This document shows positions 15,928 to 23,408 of a stretch of 24,455 nt of DNA, piece after piece. The position numbers were made by a program, and so were the translations under genes. The notes under the pieces were generated by a model, which saw only the letters and a list, made by a program, of their open reading frames with translations, was not told where the DNA came from and ran no database searches. This DNA comes from an uncultured Polyangiaceae bacterium (GTDB taxonomy: Bacteria; Myxococcota_A; Polyangia; Polyangiales; Houyiibacteriaceae). Each line of letters opens with the position of its first letter. Positions within the stretch are counted from its first letter, which is position 1. Location of the stretch: positions 1 through 24,455 of the forward strand of contig CAMYMX010000004.1 in NCBI GenBank assembly GCA_947259605.1, read 5' to 3'.

Positions 15928-17398
15928 GGAACCAGCCGAGGGCCACACCGAGCGCGGCCAGCGCGACCACGCCGACGACGATGAGGGGCACCTTCGAGCG
16001 ACCGGGCTTGCCTGCGGGTGCCGCTTCGCTCTTCTGTTTCGTTTTGCCTTCGGCCGGCTTTTCCGACTCCGGGTCCACGATGGCGATCGGGGCCGCGCCT
16101 GGTGGTCGGAACGTCATCACGGGCGCGCCGTCTTTGCCTTTGATGCGCGGAGCCGGAATGAGCGACGGACCCATGGGCACTCCCGCTGGGCGCTCAGCCG
16201 CCGGCCTGCTGCTCTTGGACTCGAACCATCCCATCGTCGCGCCGGGCGGAGCGCTGCTGCGCACGGTTTCAATTGCCGTCTCGACCTCCGAGTCGCCGGC
16301 AAACCAGTTGCTGGGGTCGACGAAGTCCGAAGCCACGAGCGGCCGCGCGCCTTCGTCGTCGGCGCGGAGCCGAAACGGCTTGGAAGGGTCGGCGGGCATG
16401 TGGGCCTTGCTGTCGAGCGACGTGAACCTCGCGAGCTCTTCTTGGATCATGCCGTCGATCATCATCGGCTGCGGCGGCACCGACTTCTGGCGCTCGAGCG
16501 CGGCTTTCACGAGGTTGGCAATGTCGTACGAGGTCACCTTCATCTGATGGTGAAAGAGAAAGCTCGCCAACGAGTCGCCGAACTCTCGCGCCGTCTGGAA
16601 CCGGTCGTCAGGCTCTCGAGCGAGCGATTTCAGCAGCATCGCTTCGAACTGCGGGTCGACCTCGGGGTGGTCGCCCACCAGGCTTGGGATGTCAGCGCTC
16701 GAAACAGCCTGGACCGTATCGTAGTCGGTGTCGCCGAGGAACAAACGCCGCCCCGAAAGCATCTCCCAAACGCAAACGCCGAGCGCGAAGATGTCGGCCC
16801 GCGCGTCGACCGACTGCCCGTTCGCGACCTCGGGCGACAAGTAGCTGAACTTCCCCTTCACGACCCCGGGGTCGGTTCGCTCCAGCTGCGTTCGCGCCTT
16901 GGCAAGGCCGAAATCGGTGACCTTCACCTCGCCCCGCTTGCTGATCAGAATGTTCGGCGGCGAAACGTCGCGGTGAACCAGCTCGACCAGGTTTCCGTCG
17001 TCGTCGACGAGTTCGTGGGCGTAACTCAACCCGCGGCAGGCTTCCATCGCGATGTAGATGACGTCTTTGAGAGGGAAGGGCTGCCGCTTGAGTCGCAGCG
17101 TCTCCATAATTTTCTTCAGGTTCGTTCCGTCGACGAACTCCATCACGATGAAGAAGCTGTTATCCGACTTCCCGATGTCGAACACGCTGACGATGTTCGC
17201 GTGCGTCAGCCGGGCGCCAAGCCGCGCCTCGTCGAGAAACATCCCGATGAAGTTCGTGTGCGAGGCGAGATGCGGCAGAACGCGCTTGATAGCGACGCGT
17301 TTCTTGAAACCTTGAACACTCGTGGCTTCCGCAAGGAAAACCTCGGCCATCCCGCCGGCTTCAAGTCTTTCGATCAGGTTGTATCTCTGATCGGTCAT
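15917..17398 (-). CDS. Tail-anchored eukaryote-like Ser/Thr protein kinase
   Basis: A 493-aa protein with the kinase domain at ~1-280: glycine-loop EAGGMAEVFLA (13-23), VAIK with K38, αC glutamate likely E57, catalytic loop HRDVSPPNIL (142-151; D144, N149), DFG (162-164), and SPE (188-190). The usual HRDLK lysine is Ser146, a variant I associate with many myxobacterial kinases. A long Pro/Ala/Ser-rich linker (~335-468) leads to one hydrophobic helix (470-490) ending three residues from the C-terminus, so there is no extracytoplasmic sensor (no PASTA). An upstream in-frame ATG at 17533 would add 45 low-quality residues overlapping rpe. I chose 17398 because MTDQRYNLIERLEAGGM is the usual kinase opening. 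It is divergent from rpe and the FHA activator. Confidence 0.94.
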   Translation of the reverse strand: MTDQRYNLIERLEAGGMAEVFLAEATSVQGFKKRVAIKRVLPHLASHTNFIGMFLDEARLGARLTHANIVSVFDIGKSDNSFFIVMEFVDGTNLKKIMETLRLKRQPFPLKDVIYIAMEACRGLSYAHELVDDDGNLVELVHRDVSPPNILISKRGEVKVTDFGLAKARTQLERTDPGVVKGKFSYLSPEVANGQSVDARADIFALGVCVWEMLSGRRLFLGDTDYDTVQAVSSADIPSLVGDHPEVDPQFEAMLLKSLAREPDDRFQTAREFGDSLASFLFHHQMKVTSYDIANLVKAALERQKSVPPQPMMIDGMIQEELARFTSLDSKAHMPADPSKPFRLRADDEGARPLVASDFVDPSNWFAGDSEVETAIETVRSSAPPGATMGWFESKSSRPAAERPAGVPMGPSLIPAPRIKGKDGAPVMTFRPPGAAPIAIVDPESEKPAEGKTKQKSEAAPAGKPGRSKVPLIVVGVVALAALGVALGWFLTK

Positions 17399-17484
17399 CT
17401 CAGCTCGTCCGCCCTCCCCTGAGGCGTTTTTCCATTGTCCTTTGCAGGCACTGGCCTGGTCAAGGAAGGGATGCCATTGACACG

Positions 17485-18183
17485 GTGCCCCTGCGGCGCT
17501 TGACTGCTGCCGTGTCCCGCTCCCCAAAGCCACTTCGAATCGCCCCGTCCGTGCTTTCGGCCGATTTTGGCCGCCTCCAGGCGGAAGTCCAGGCCGTCGA
17601 CGAGGCGGGCGCCGACTGGATTCACGTCGATGTCATGGACGGCCGCTTCGTGCCGAACATCACAATCGGCCCCGTGGTGGTCAAAGCCATCCGCACTGCG
17701 ACAAAGAGCGTGGTGGATGTTCACCTCATGATCGTCGAACCAGAGAAGTATGTTCAGTCGTTTGCCGAGGCGGGCGCCGACATCATTACAGTGCACGCCG
17801 AGGCCAGCACGCACCTGCACCGTACGCTTCAGCAAATTCGTGCTCTCGGAAAGCGCGCCGGCGTGTCGTTTAACCCCCATACCCCTCCCGATTGCCTACG
17901 ATACGTCCTGCCGTACGTCGACCTGATCCTCGTCATGAGCGTCAATCCCGGGTTCGGCGGCCAGAGCTTCATCCCTTCCGCCCTCGACAAGCTCGCTCGG
18001 ATTCGCGCCCTGATTGACGAGTCAGGCTTCGACATCGACCTCGAAGTCGACGGCGGCGTGAAGCCGGGCACTGCGCACCAAGTCGTCGAGGCGGGCGCCG
18101 ACGTCATCGTGGCGGGCAGTGCGGTCTTCAACCAGGACGACTACGCGGCCGCCATCAAGGCGATCCGAAAGGACGGCGAGTGA
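17485..18183 (+). CDS. rpe: Ribulose-phosphate 3-epimerase
   Basis: Interconverts D-ribulose 5-phosphate and D-xylulose 5-phosphate (pentose phosphate pathway), cytosolic TIM barrel. Seen from the first possible GTG (232 aa): RIAPSVLSADFGRL (18-31), metal/catalytic residues H47 and D49 in IHVDVMDGRFVPN, H80 in VDVHLMI, MSVNPGFGGQSF (151-162), and D189 in LEVDGGV. The start is uncertain: GTG 17485 has AAGGAAGGGA about 14 nt upstream, while GTG 17512 would give VSRSPKPLRIAPSVLS, closer to the usual length. The stop overlaps the start of the FHA activator gene (GTGA), so a housekeeping sugar enzyme is translationally coupled to a regulator. Confidence 0.95.
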   Translation: MPLRRLTAAVSRSPKPLRIAPSVLSADFGRLQAEVQAVDEAGADWIHVDVMDGRFVPNITIGPVVVKAIRTATKSVVDVHLMIVEPEKYVQSFAEAGADIITVHAEASTHLHRTLQQIRALGKRAGVSFNPHTPPDCLRYVLPYVDLILVMSVNPGFGGQSFIPSALDKLARIRALIDESGFDIDLEVDGGVKPGTAHQVVEAGADVIVAGSAVFNQDDYAAAIKAIRKDGE

Positions 18184-19577
18184 ACGACGAGGCGGCGCTC
18201 ACCAAGAAATTCGTCGACCGCAAAGTCACCAAGCGGAAGCTTCGTAAGAGTAGGTTGGTCGTCGAAGAGGGGCCCGACAAAGGCAAGCGCATCGACATTG
18301 CCAGCGAGCGCATGACCATCGGCGAGAGCGTGATCTGCGACCTGACGCTCAAGGACACGGCCGTGAGCGGCACGCATTGCGAAATCATTGCCAAAGAAAA
18401 CGGCTTCTTGTTGCGCGACCTCGGTTCGGCCAACGGGACTTGGGTTGCAGGGGTGCGCGTGCGCGAGGCGTGGCTCGAACCGGGCATGCCCTTGCGCATC
18501 GGGCGCACGGTCCTCCGCTTCGAGCATGGCCCGGGCACCATCGAAATCGAGCTCAGCCGGCGCGAGAAGTTTTATGAGCTCATTGGCCATGGCGTCCGAA
18601 TGCGCGAGATTTTCGCCGTCCTCGAGAAGGTGGCGGCAAGCGACCTGACCGTCCTGGTGCGTGGCGAAACCGGCACCGGCAAAGAGCTCGTCGCACGAGC
18701 GATTCACCGCGCATCGAAGCGCGCGCAGCGCCCGCTCATCGTTCAGGATTGCAGCGCGATTCCAGCCAACCTCATCGAAAGCATTTTGTTCGGCCACGAG
18801 CGGGGCTCGTTCACCGGCGCCGCCGACCGCAAGCGCGGCTGCTTCGAAGTGGCCGACGGCGGCACGCTGTTCCTCGACGAAATTGGCGAGCTCGACATCA
18901 GCCTTCAGCCGAAGCTTCTGCGCGTGCTCGAGACGCGCGAAGTGCAACGCGTCGGCGGGACTCGGATGATTCCGGTCGACGTGCGCGTCGTGGCCGCCAC
19001 CAATCGCGACCTCCGCCAGATGGTCAACGAAGGCACGTTTCGCGAAGACCTCTACTACCGTTTGACCGTCGTCGAGGTCGACCTGCCCTCGCTCCGTGAG
19101 CGCAGCGAAGACATCCCGGCGCTCGCCGGCCAGTTCCTCGAAGAGTCGGCAAAGCGCGGCCAGCGGGAGGGCGCGAGTTTCTCGATTACCAATGACGCGA
19201 TGACGAAGCTGCAGGCGTACCCGTGGCCAGGAAACGTCCGCGAGCTCAAGAATACGATCGAGCGCGCCGTTTCCCTGGCCGACGGAACCGAGCTTGGCAT
19301 GCATGACCTCATGCCGGCTTCGCAGAAAACGCCGCCGATGGTGTTTCCCGGCGGCACCGCCGAGCAGTTCGTCGACAACGACATCCCCTTCAAAGACGCC
19401 AAGCAGCGAATCGTCGATGCCTTCGAAGCGCAGTACCTCAAGGCGGTGCTCGACAAGCACGGTGACAACATCAGCCGCAGCGCGCGAGCGGCGGGTCTTA
19501 CCCGCTACCACCTCCGCGAGCTCGCCAAGCGTTACGGCCTGCGGGGCGAAACAAACGAGCCCGACGACGAAGATTGA
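18180..19577 (+). CDS. FHA-domain sigma-54-dependent transcription activator
   Basis: A 465-aa enhancer-binding protein. Residues ~25-115 form an FHA domain that reads phosphothreonine (TIGESVICDLTL, SGTHCEI, DLGSANGTWVAG). The AAA+ domain at ~136-380 has Walker A GETGTGKE (162-169), the sigma-54 contact loop GSFTGA (209-214, one residue off GAFTGA), Walker B GGTLFLDEIGE (227-237), and the conserved YPWPGNVRELKN (347-358). A Fis-type helix-turn-helix lies at ~427-454. The FHA domain replaces the usual response-regulator receiver, so a Ser/Thr kinase probably controls it. Start GTG 18180 has AAAGGA about 7 nt upstream and overlaps the rpe stop. The nearest candidate partner is the kinase whose gene starts 87 bp upstream of rpe. 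Confidence 0.95.
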   Translation: MNDEAALTKKFVDRKVTKRKLRKSRLVVEEGPDKGKRIDIASERMTIGESVICDLTLKDTAVSGTHCEIIAKENGFLLRDLGSANGTWVAGVRVREAWLEPGMPLRIGRTVLRFEHGPGTIEIELSRREKFYELIGHGVRMREIFAVLEKVAASDLTVLVRGETGTGKELVARAIHRASKRAQRPLIVQDCSAIPANLIESILFGHERGSFTGAADRKRGCFEVADGGTLFLDEIGELDISLQPKLLRVLETREVQRVGGTRMIPVDVRVVAATNRDLRQMVNEGTFREDLYYRLTVVEVDLPSLRERSEDIPALAGQFLEESAKRGQREGASFSITNDAMTKLQAYPWPGNVRELKNTIERAVSLADGTELGMHDLMPASQKTPPMVFPGGTAEQFVDNDIPFKDAKQRIVDAFEAQYLKAVLDKHGDNISRSARAAGLTRYHLRELAKRYGLRGETNEPDDED

Positions 19578-19599
19578 GCCATCGGCGTCGCGCCCGCCT

Positions 19600-20853
19600 A
19601 TGATGGAAGCGATGGCTCGGGGCGCAGTTCTGTTCATCACAGCGCTTGCCGTCGGCTGGCCGCAATTGGTTTCAGCGGACGCGGCCGTCGGCCAAGCCGC
19701 ATCGCCCGCGCCCTCCTGGGCCAAATCTGTCCAAGTCGTGAACGACGGTGCCCCTGTGATGCTTGCACCCGATGGCAGCTCACGACGCCGCGGGACTGTC
19801 GGTGCCGGCACGCGCCTCGGCTTCACGCGCAGGGTCTTCGGCGAGGGCTGCTCGACCGGGGTCTGGTACGAAACCAGCGACCAGCTCTTCATCTGCGAAG
19901 GGCACGTGCAACCATCGCCCGAGCCCCCTGGCCCCGAACGTGACGACCTCACCGGCCTGAGCGCGCGCCTGCCTCAGCGTTACGCCTTCGTCCGCTTCGA
20001 CGGCACGCGCGCGTACGCGCACCCGAGCGACTACTTCCGAAGCGACTACAGCGAAGCACTCGGCAAGGGCTACGGAATCGTGATTACCGGAGAGCAGGTG
20101 TACGAGGGCGTCGAGTTCATTCGCACGCGCCGCTTCCTCTGGATCGAACGCGGCTCGGTTCACTTCGTCGACGGAAGCGCGTTCACCGGCGTGAAGCTCC
20201 GCCGCGGCGAGCCCCTCGACGTCGCATGGGTGTCGCCCAGGCCCGCCAAGCTCTTTGAGACGCCCAGCGGCCGTGTTCGCAAACGCCTCGACCGCCACGC
20301 TGCGGTCCACATCCAATCGAGCCAAGGTGCCTGGAGCAAGCTCGCCGGGGGAGGGTGGATGCGCACCGCCCACCTCGCGCGCCCCGTGCGCGTCGACCCG
20401 CCCAAAGGCCTGGGCCCGACGGACCGTTGGATCGACATCGACATAGACCAGCAAACGCTCGTCGCCTACGAAGGCCCGCGGCCGATCTTCGCGACCCTGG
20501 TTTCGACCGGCCGCAACAGCAAGCAATCTGAAACTCCGATCGGTGTGTTTCAGATCTGGGCCAAGCTCGAGTACTCCGACATGGATGACATCGAGCGCAC
20601 CGACGTCGACAAAAACTACTCGATCCAAGATGTCCCCTGGGTGCAGTTCTTCAAAGGCAGCTACGGCTTCCACGCCGCGTTCTGGCACAACGACTTCGGC
20701 CGCCGTCGAAGCCACGGCTGCATCAACCTCTCACCCGCCGACGCCCGCTACCTCTTTCAGTTCAGCCAGCCGATCTTGCCGCCCGGTTGGAACGCGATCC
20801 TCCCGATGCCCGAAGACCGCCCGACCACGGTGCAGGTTCGCGCAAAGGACTGA
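19600..20853 (+). CDS. Exported L,D-transpeptidase (YkuD domain)
   Basis: A 417-aa protein with an N-terminal signal peptide-like hydrophobic segment (about residues 8-26, ending near VSADA) and two regions with SH3-like character (~43-105 and ~200-262). A YkuD catalytic domain (~276-405) carries HAAFWHNDFG (H358 onward) and the nucleophile motif SHGCIN (C374). L,D-transpeptidases crosslink peptidoglycan stem peptides or attach proteins to them in the periplasm. Starts at 19600, 19603 and 19612 are all possible; GGAAG at 19605-19609 is too near 19612 to be decisive, and the longer open frame upstream (from 19294) is a shadow of the FHA gene. It follows the FHA activator by 22 bp on the same strand and may be co-transcribed. 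Confidence 0.92.
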   Translation: MMEAMARGAVLFITALAVGWPQLVSADAAVGQAASPAPSWAKSVQVVNDGAPVMLAPDGSSRRRGTVGAGTRLGFTRRVFGEGCSTGVWYETSDQLFICEGHVQPSPEPPGPERDDLTGLSARLPQRYAFVRFDGTRAYAHPSDYFRSDYSEALGKGYGIVITGEQVYEGVEFIRTRRFLWIERGSVHFVDGSAFTGVKLRRGEPLDVAWVSPRPAKLFETPSGRVRKRLDRHAAVHIQSSQGAWSKLAGGGWMRTAHLARPVRVDPPKGLGPTDRWIDIDIDQQTLVAYEGPRPIFATLVSTGRNSKQSETPIGVFQIWAKLEYSDMDDIERTDVDKNYSIQDVPWVQFFKGSYGFHAAFWHNDFGRRRSHGCINLSPADARYLFQFSQPILPPGWNAILPMPEDRPTTVQVRAKD

Positions 20854-20858
20854 CTCGC

Positions 20859-21296
20859 CTAGGCTTCCATCACATCTTTGACGTTCTGCAGGGCCACGTC
20901 GAACTGCCGCCCGAGCTCCCTCACGACGATGTGCTCCGCCAGCCTGCCCAGCACCGGGATCGGGACGCTGTACTCGACGCCGATGGTCAGCAACGTACCT
21001 TCGTCTTGGGGTTCGACGTCATATTCCCAAAGTGCGTCGATGTTTCCAATGATCTGATGCGACGCGCTTTTGTGCGGAACGTACTCGACGATAACCGTTT
21101 GCCCACGATGCAGCAGCCCGCCCATCTTGAACGTCCACTCATACTGCTGCCCGATGCCTTCCCCGATCACATTACGAACTTCCACCATGTTCGGCAGCCA
21201 CGTGGGATAGTTCATCGGCTCGTCCACATATGCGAACACTTGGTCCGCGGGTGCGTGAATTGAGATGCTGTTTTTCCAAGAGGCGATGCGGCTCAC
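20859..21296 (-). CDS. SRPBCC-family (START/Bet v1-like) protein
   Basis: A 145-aa single-domain protein of the helix-grip fold that binds hydrophobic ligands. The N-terminal NSISIHAPADQVFAYVDEP (9-27) followed by NYPTWLPNMVEV is the standard polyketide cyclase/dehydrase-like opening. The family tells little about the ligand. It is monocistronic on the minus strand, meeting the L,D-transpeptidase gene tail to tail with 5 bp between stops. A candidate promoter lies at 21366-21393. Confidence 0.88.
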   Translation of the reverse strand: MSRIASWKNSISIHAPADQVFAYVDEPMNYPTWLPNMVEVRNVIGEGIGQQYEWTFKMGGLLHRGQTVIVEYVPHKSASHQIIGNIDALWEYDVEPQDEGTLLTIGVEYSVPIPVLGRLAEHIVVRELGRQFDVALQNVKDVMEA

Positions 21297-21365
21297 TTCC
21301 TTTCTGGAGCTGATCCCGAACGTCTACTCAGTAGTTATGCAGCTGCCGTCCCCGGCGTCTATCCG

Positions 21366-21393
21366 TAATTATTATCCCGATAGGTTAGGTCAA
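21366..21393 (-). promoter_or_regulatory. Candidate sigma-70-type promoter for the SRPBCC gene
   Basis: Read on the minus strand, TTGACC (21393-21388) and TAATTA (21371-21366) are separated by 16 bp in the most A+T-rich part of the gap. This leaves a leader of about 60 nt before the ATG at 21296. The -35 box matches consensus at five of six positions. Confidence 0.4.
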
Positions 21394-21573
21394 CAATAGC
21401 TATTTTGGTCTGGGAAATCCCTCGGGCCCCAAATCGCGCATCAACGTCGAGAAATAACCGAACGGGTACAGCAGCAGGAAGGGACCCGGGAGCGGAGCGG
21501 GGCGTTCGGTCATCGACGTGGTGGCAGCGTAGCCGCGAAAGTCGCGCGGTGGAACGAATGGCAGGAGCGGTCA

Positions 21574-21598
21574 AATTTCGGCCCTGCAGGCCGAAATT
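21574..21598. repeat. Perfect 10-bp hairpin upstream of the Tad locus
   Basis: AATTTCGGCC and GGCCGAAATT form a perfect stem around a 5-nt loop, CTGCA. No T run follows, so it is not a standard terminator on the plus strand. It lies about 130 bp before the first small pilin-like ORF and could be an attenuator, an mRNA-stabilising hairpin or a protein-binding site. Confidence 0.6.
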
Positions 21599-21727
21599 AT
21601 CAGGCGCAAATAGATGCTCGTGCTCGACTCACCCCAAAGAGCCCAGCACCGAGCGAGCCCCGCCCCCAGTGGAAGCCGGCGAGCAAGTTTCCAAGCAACA
21701 CCAAGCAGCTTCGTCCGATGTACGTGC

Positions 21728-21862
21728 ATGGTGTTCGCCGAGTACACGTTGCTCACAGGAATCGTCGTCCTCACGGCGGGCCTAGCCCTCTACGCCCTCG
21801 GCGTCCCCCTGGTGCAGGCGTTCTACCTCACGAAGCTCTTTATCCTTTTACCGGTGCCCTGA
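21728..21862 (+). CDS. Short pilin-like membrane protein at the head of the Tad locus
   Basis: A 44-aa frame from the ATG at 21728, beginning MVFAEYTLLTGIVVLTAGLA, that is one hydrophobic helix preceded by a Glu-Tyr pair, then ending FYLTKLFILLPVP. Glu5-Tyr6 matches the E+5/Y+6 of a mature Flp pilin, but there is no leader: the frame can be extended upstream to an ATG at 21614 (82 aa), where residue -1 would be Cys and not the usual Gly. No clear Shine-Dalgarno precedes 21728. It lies 15 bp before the Flp pilin gene. It is probably a minor pilin or pilin-like assembly factor; an alternative is a chance frame, which the helix and Tad context argue against. Confidence 0.6.
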   Translation: MVFAEYTLLTGIVVLTAGLALYALGVPLVQAFYLTKLFILLPVP

Positions 21863-21877
21863 GAGAGGAAGGCAGTC

Positions 21878-22063
21878 ATGAGAATCAAAGCGGAAAATGA
21901 GAAGACCTTGCTCGCCGACAAGCGAGGATTAACCACGGTCGAGTACATCATCGTGCTTGGTTTGATCGCCGTGGTTGGAATTGCGGCTTGGCAGCAATTC
22001 GGTGAAACCTTGATCGGCGAGGTCGAAGCCGCCGACGGATACATCGCGGACGTCGTGCAGTAG
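21878..22063 (+). CDS. flp: Flp-family type IVb pilin
   Basis: A 61-aa prepilin. The leader ends LLADKRG (11-17), with predicted cleavage after G17 giving a mature pilin that starts LTTVEYIIVLGLIAVV. It has Glu at +5 and Tyr at +6, as is diagnostic of Flp pilins, then one hydrophobic helix and a short acidic C-terminus. It polymerises into the Tad (tight adherence) pilus after processing by the prepilin peptidase encoded just downstream. A strong ribosome site, AGAGAGGAAGG, sits about 6 nt before the ATG, as expected for an abundant structural protein. Confidence 0.92.
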   Translation: MRIKAENEKTLLADKRGLTTVEYIIVLGLIAVVGIAAWQQFGETLIGEVEAADGYIADVVQ

Positions 22064-22074
22064 CAGGCAGTGCG

Positions 22075-22620
22075 ATGAACACGGCGGCAACCATCGCTGC
22101 GGGTCTGGCTTTGTGCGTCGCGGCAACAGCGGCGTTCTGCGATTGGCGACGAGGCGAAATCCCCAACTGGCTGACGCTCCCCGCCCTTCTCCTCGCGCCA
22201 TGGAGCTACGGCCTCGCGTTCGGCATCGAATACGCCCTACATAGCCTGGCGGCTGGGTTTTTGGGCGGCCTGGTGCCGTACCTCCTGTTTCGCCGCGGCG
22301 CGATGGGAGGCGGCGACGTCAAGCTGTTTAGCGCCCTAGGCGCGGTAATGGGCTTCGACTTGCTTGTCGGGGTCGAGATCCAGCTGGCGGCTTCCTTGGC
22401 GGCCTTGGTGTTCGCCAGTGCGGCGCTTGCCTGGAAAGGGGCGTTGACCAGCACGCTGATGAACGCGCTCGCCGTGGGTTTCGGCCCTTTACTTCCACAG
22501 CGATGGCGTCGCGAACCATGCGATGCGCTGGCTGCTCCAGTTCGTATGGGAGCGCCGGTCTTCGCAGCGACGGGATTCTTCGCAACCCCACATCTCTTGC
22601 TCGCATGGGCCACGCCGTGA
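22075..22620 (+). CDS. A24-family prepilin peptidase (TadV/CpaA-like)
   Basis: A 181-aa polytopic membrane aspartyl protease that cleaves Flp prepilin and TadE-type pseudopilin leaders at the inner membrane. The two catalytic aspartates are D23 in CDWRRGEIPNW and D81 in the GxGD-type motif MGGGDVKLFSALG. It lacks the N-methylation domain of PilD-type enzymes, as is usual for the small Tad peptidases. It starts 11 bp after flp. Its C-terminus overlaps the start of the TadE-like gene (GTGA at 22617-22620). Confidence 0.92.
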   Translation: MNTAATIAAGLALCVAATAAFCDWRRGEIPNWLTLPALLLAPWSYGLAFGIEYALHSLAAGFLGGLVPYLLFRRGAMGGGDVKLFSALGAVMGFDLLVGVEIQLAASLAALVFASAALAWKGALTSTLMNALAVGFGPLLPQRWRREPCDALAAPVRMGAPVFAATGFFATPHLLLAWATP

Positions 22621-23408
22621 CGGGGACCATGTCGGATTCTGGTTCGCTGTTGACAGACAAACGAGGCGTCGTTTTTCTCGAGTTTCTCGTCTCGTTCGTT
22701 CCAATGTGGACGTTCTTCTTGAGCGTTCTCCAGCTCGCGTTCATTGCCCACGCAAACCTGATGGTGAAGCACTCCGCCGACTCGGCAGCAAGGGCGGCCG
22801 TAGTCGTTCTGCCCGACGATCCAAACGAATACGGAGGCGAACCCGAGATGAGCCTGGACCGCAATCCCGTAACGGCATACGGCCTGGGTGTTGCACTCGG
22901 GCAAATCGGGTCGGCGGTGCGGGGTCGAGCAAGCGAAGCAGGCCTCTTGAGGGCCTTCTCCCAGAAGGCTTTGGCCAACGTCGGAAGGTCGCGCCTCAAC
23001 ACGATTCGATTGGCCGCCCATACGCCGCTGATGCCCTTGGCGCCCGTGAATGTAGGTCGCGATTCGCACCCCAGCATCGGTAAGGCCATCGGAAGCGAGC
23101 GGAAGCTGCTGAGTGCGCTCTACTATCAGCCGTTTGCGCTCGCGGTGACGTTTCCGGGGCTTCGGGGGGTCGTCGCGACAGGGCCGGAAATCACCGTGAG
23201 GGTCACGTACGCCTATCAATGCACTGTGCCACTTGCCCGAACGATTCTTTGTCAGTCGTTCGCAGACCTCGACGCCAAAGAAGAGCTCGGCGAAGCGTTT
23301 CTCCCGCTGGCGCAGAGTCTCGTGGGCGGTCGATTTCGGGGTCTACAGCACGACACTACGCTGCTGATCCAAGACGCGCCCTACGAGTATCACGCGAGGG
23401 GTTCCTGA
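22617..23408 (+). CDS. TadE-like pseudopilin of the Tad pilus
   Basis: A 263-aa protein (from GTG 22617) with an N-terminal pseudopilin signature: LLTDKRG (11-17) followed by VVFLEFLVSFVPMW, giving predicted cleavage after G17 and Glu at +5. The hydrophobic helix then leads into KHSADSAARAAVVVL (51-65), the typical TadE continuation. The C-terminal domain (~residue 70 on) is extracytoplasmic. TadE pseudopilins are needed for Flp pilus assembly. Start choice: GTG 22617 overlaps the peptidase stop; ATG 22605 and ATG 22629 are alternatives; the frame is open back to 22503, where it shadows the peptidase gene. The last base is shared with the ATG of the next gene. Confidence 0.85.
   Translation: MTGTMSDSGSLLTDKRGVVFLEFLVSFVPMWTFFLSVLQLAFIAHANLMVKHSADSAARAAVVVLPDDPNEYGGEPEMSLDRNPVTAYGLGVALGQIGSAVRGRASEAGLLRAFSQKALANVGRSRLNTIRLAAHTPLMPLAPVNVGRDSHPSIGKAIGSERKLLSALYYQPFALAVTFPGLRGVVATGPEITVRVTYAYQCTVPLARTILCQSFADLDAKEELGEAFLPLAQSLVGGRFRGLQHDTTLLIQDAPYEYHARGS

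Larger units (their letters stand above)
21297..21727. other. 431-bp intergenic region upstream of the Tad locus
   Basis: No convincing gene. The left third (21330-21420) is markedly A+T-rich against the surroundings and holds a candidate promoter for the SRPBCC gene. The middle and right contain several inverted repeats: ACCGAACG (21457-21464) with CGTTCGGT (21503-21510), a short CGCGA/TCGCG hairpin (21534-21546), and a strong hairpin at 21574-21598. The open frames in it have the Arg/Ser/Pro-rich look of random high-GC frames. No sigma-54 GG-N10-GC site was recognised. Confidence 0.6.

Noticed and set aside
16946..16975. HRDVS in place of HRDLK in the kinase catalytic loop, read at first as a pseudokinase sign
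   Set aside because: Lys38, Asp144, Asn149 and DFG are all present, and this loop variant is common in myxobacterial kinases, so the enzyme is probably active.
18804..18821. GSFTGA instead of GAFTGA in the sigma-54 activator
   Set aside because: I regard this as a tolerated variant seen in other FHA-type activators; the Phe-Thr-Gly contact residues are unchanged, so I do not infer loss of sigma-54 contact.
18141..19952. 603-aa open frame on the minus strand across the FHA activator and L,D-transpeptidase genes
   Set aside because: It is a mirror frame of strong genes in high-GC codon phase, with no recognisable domain, while both plus-strand genes carry complete motifs.
21405..21785. 126-aa plus-strand open frame in the gap before the Tad locus
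   Set aside because: Composition is Ser/Arg/Pro-rich without hydrophobic core or motif, and it runs through the hairpins and over the pilin-like ORF in another frame.
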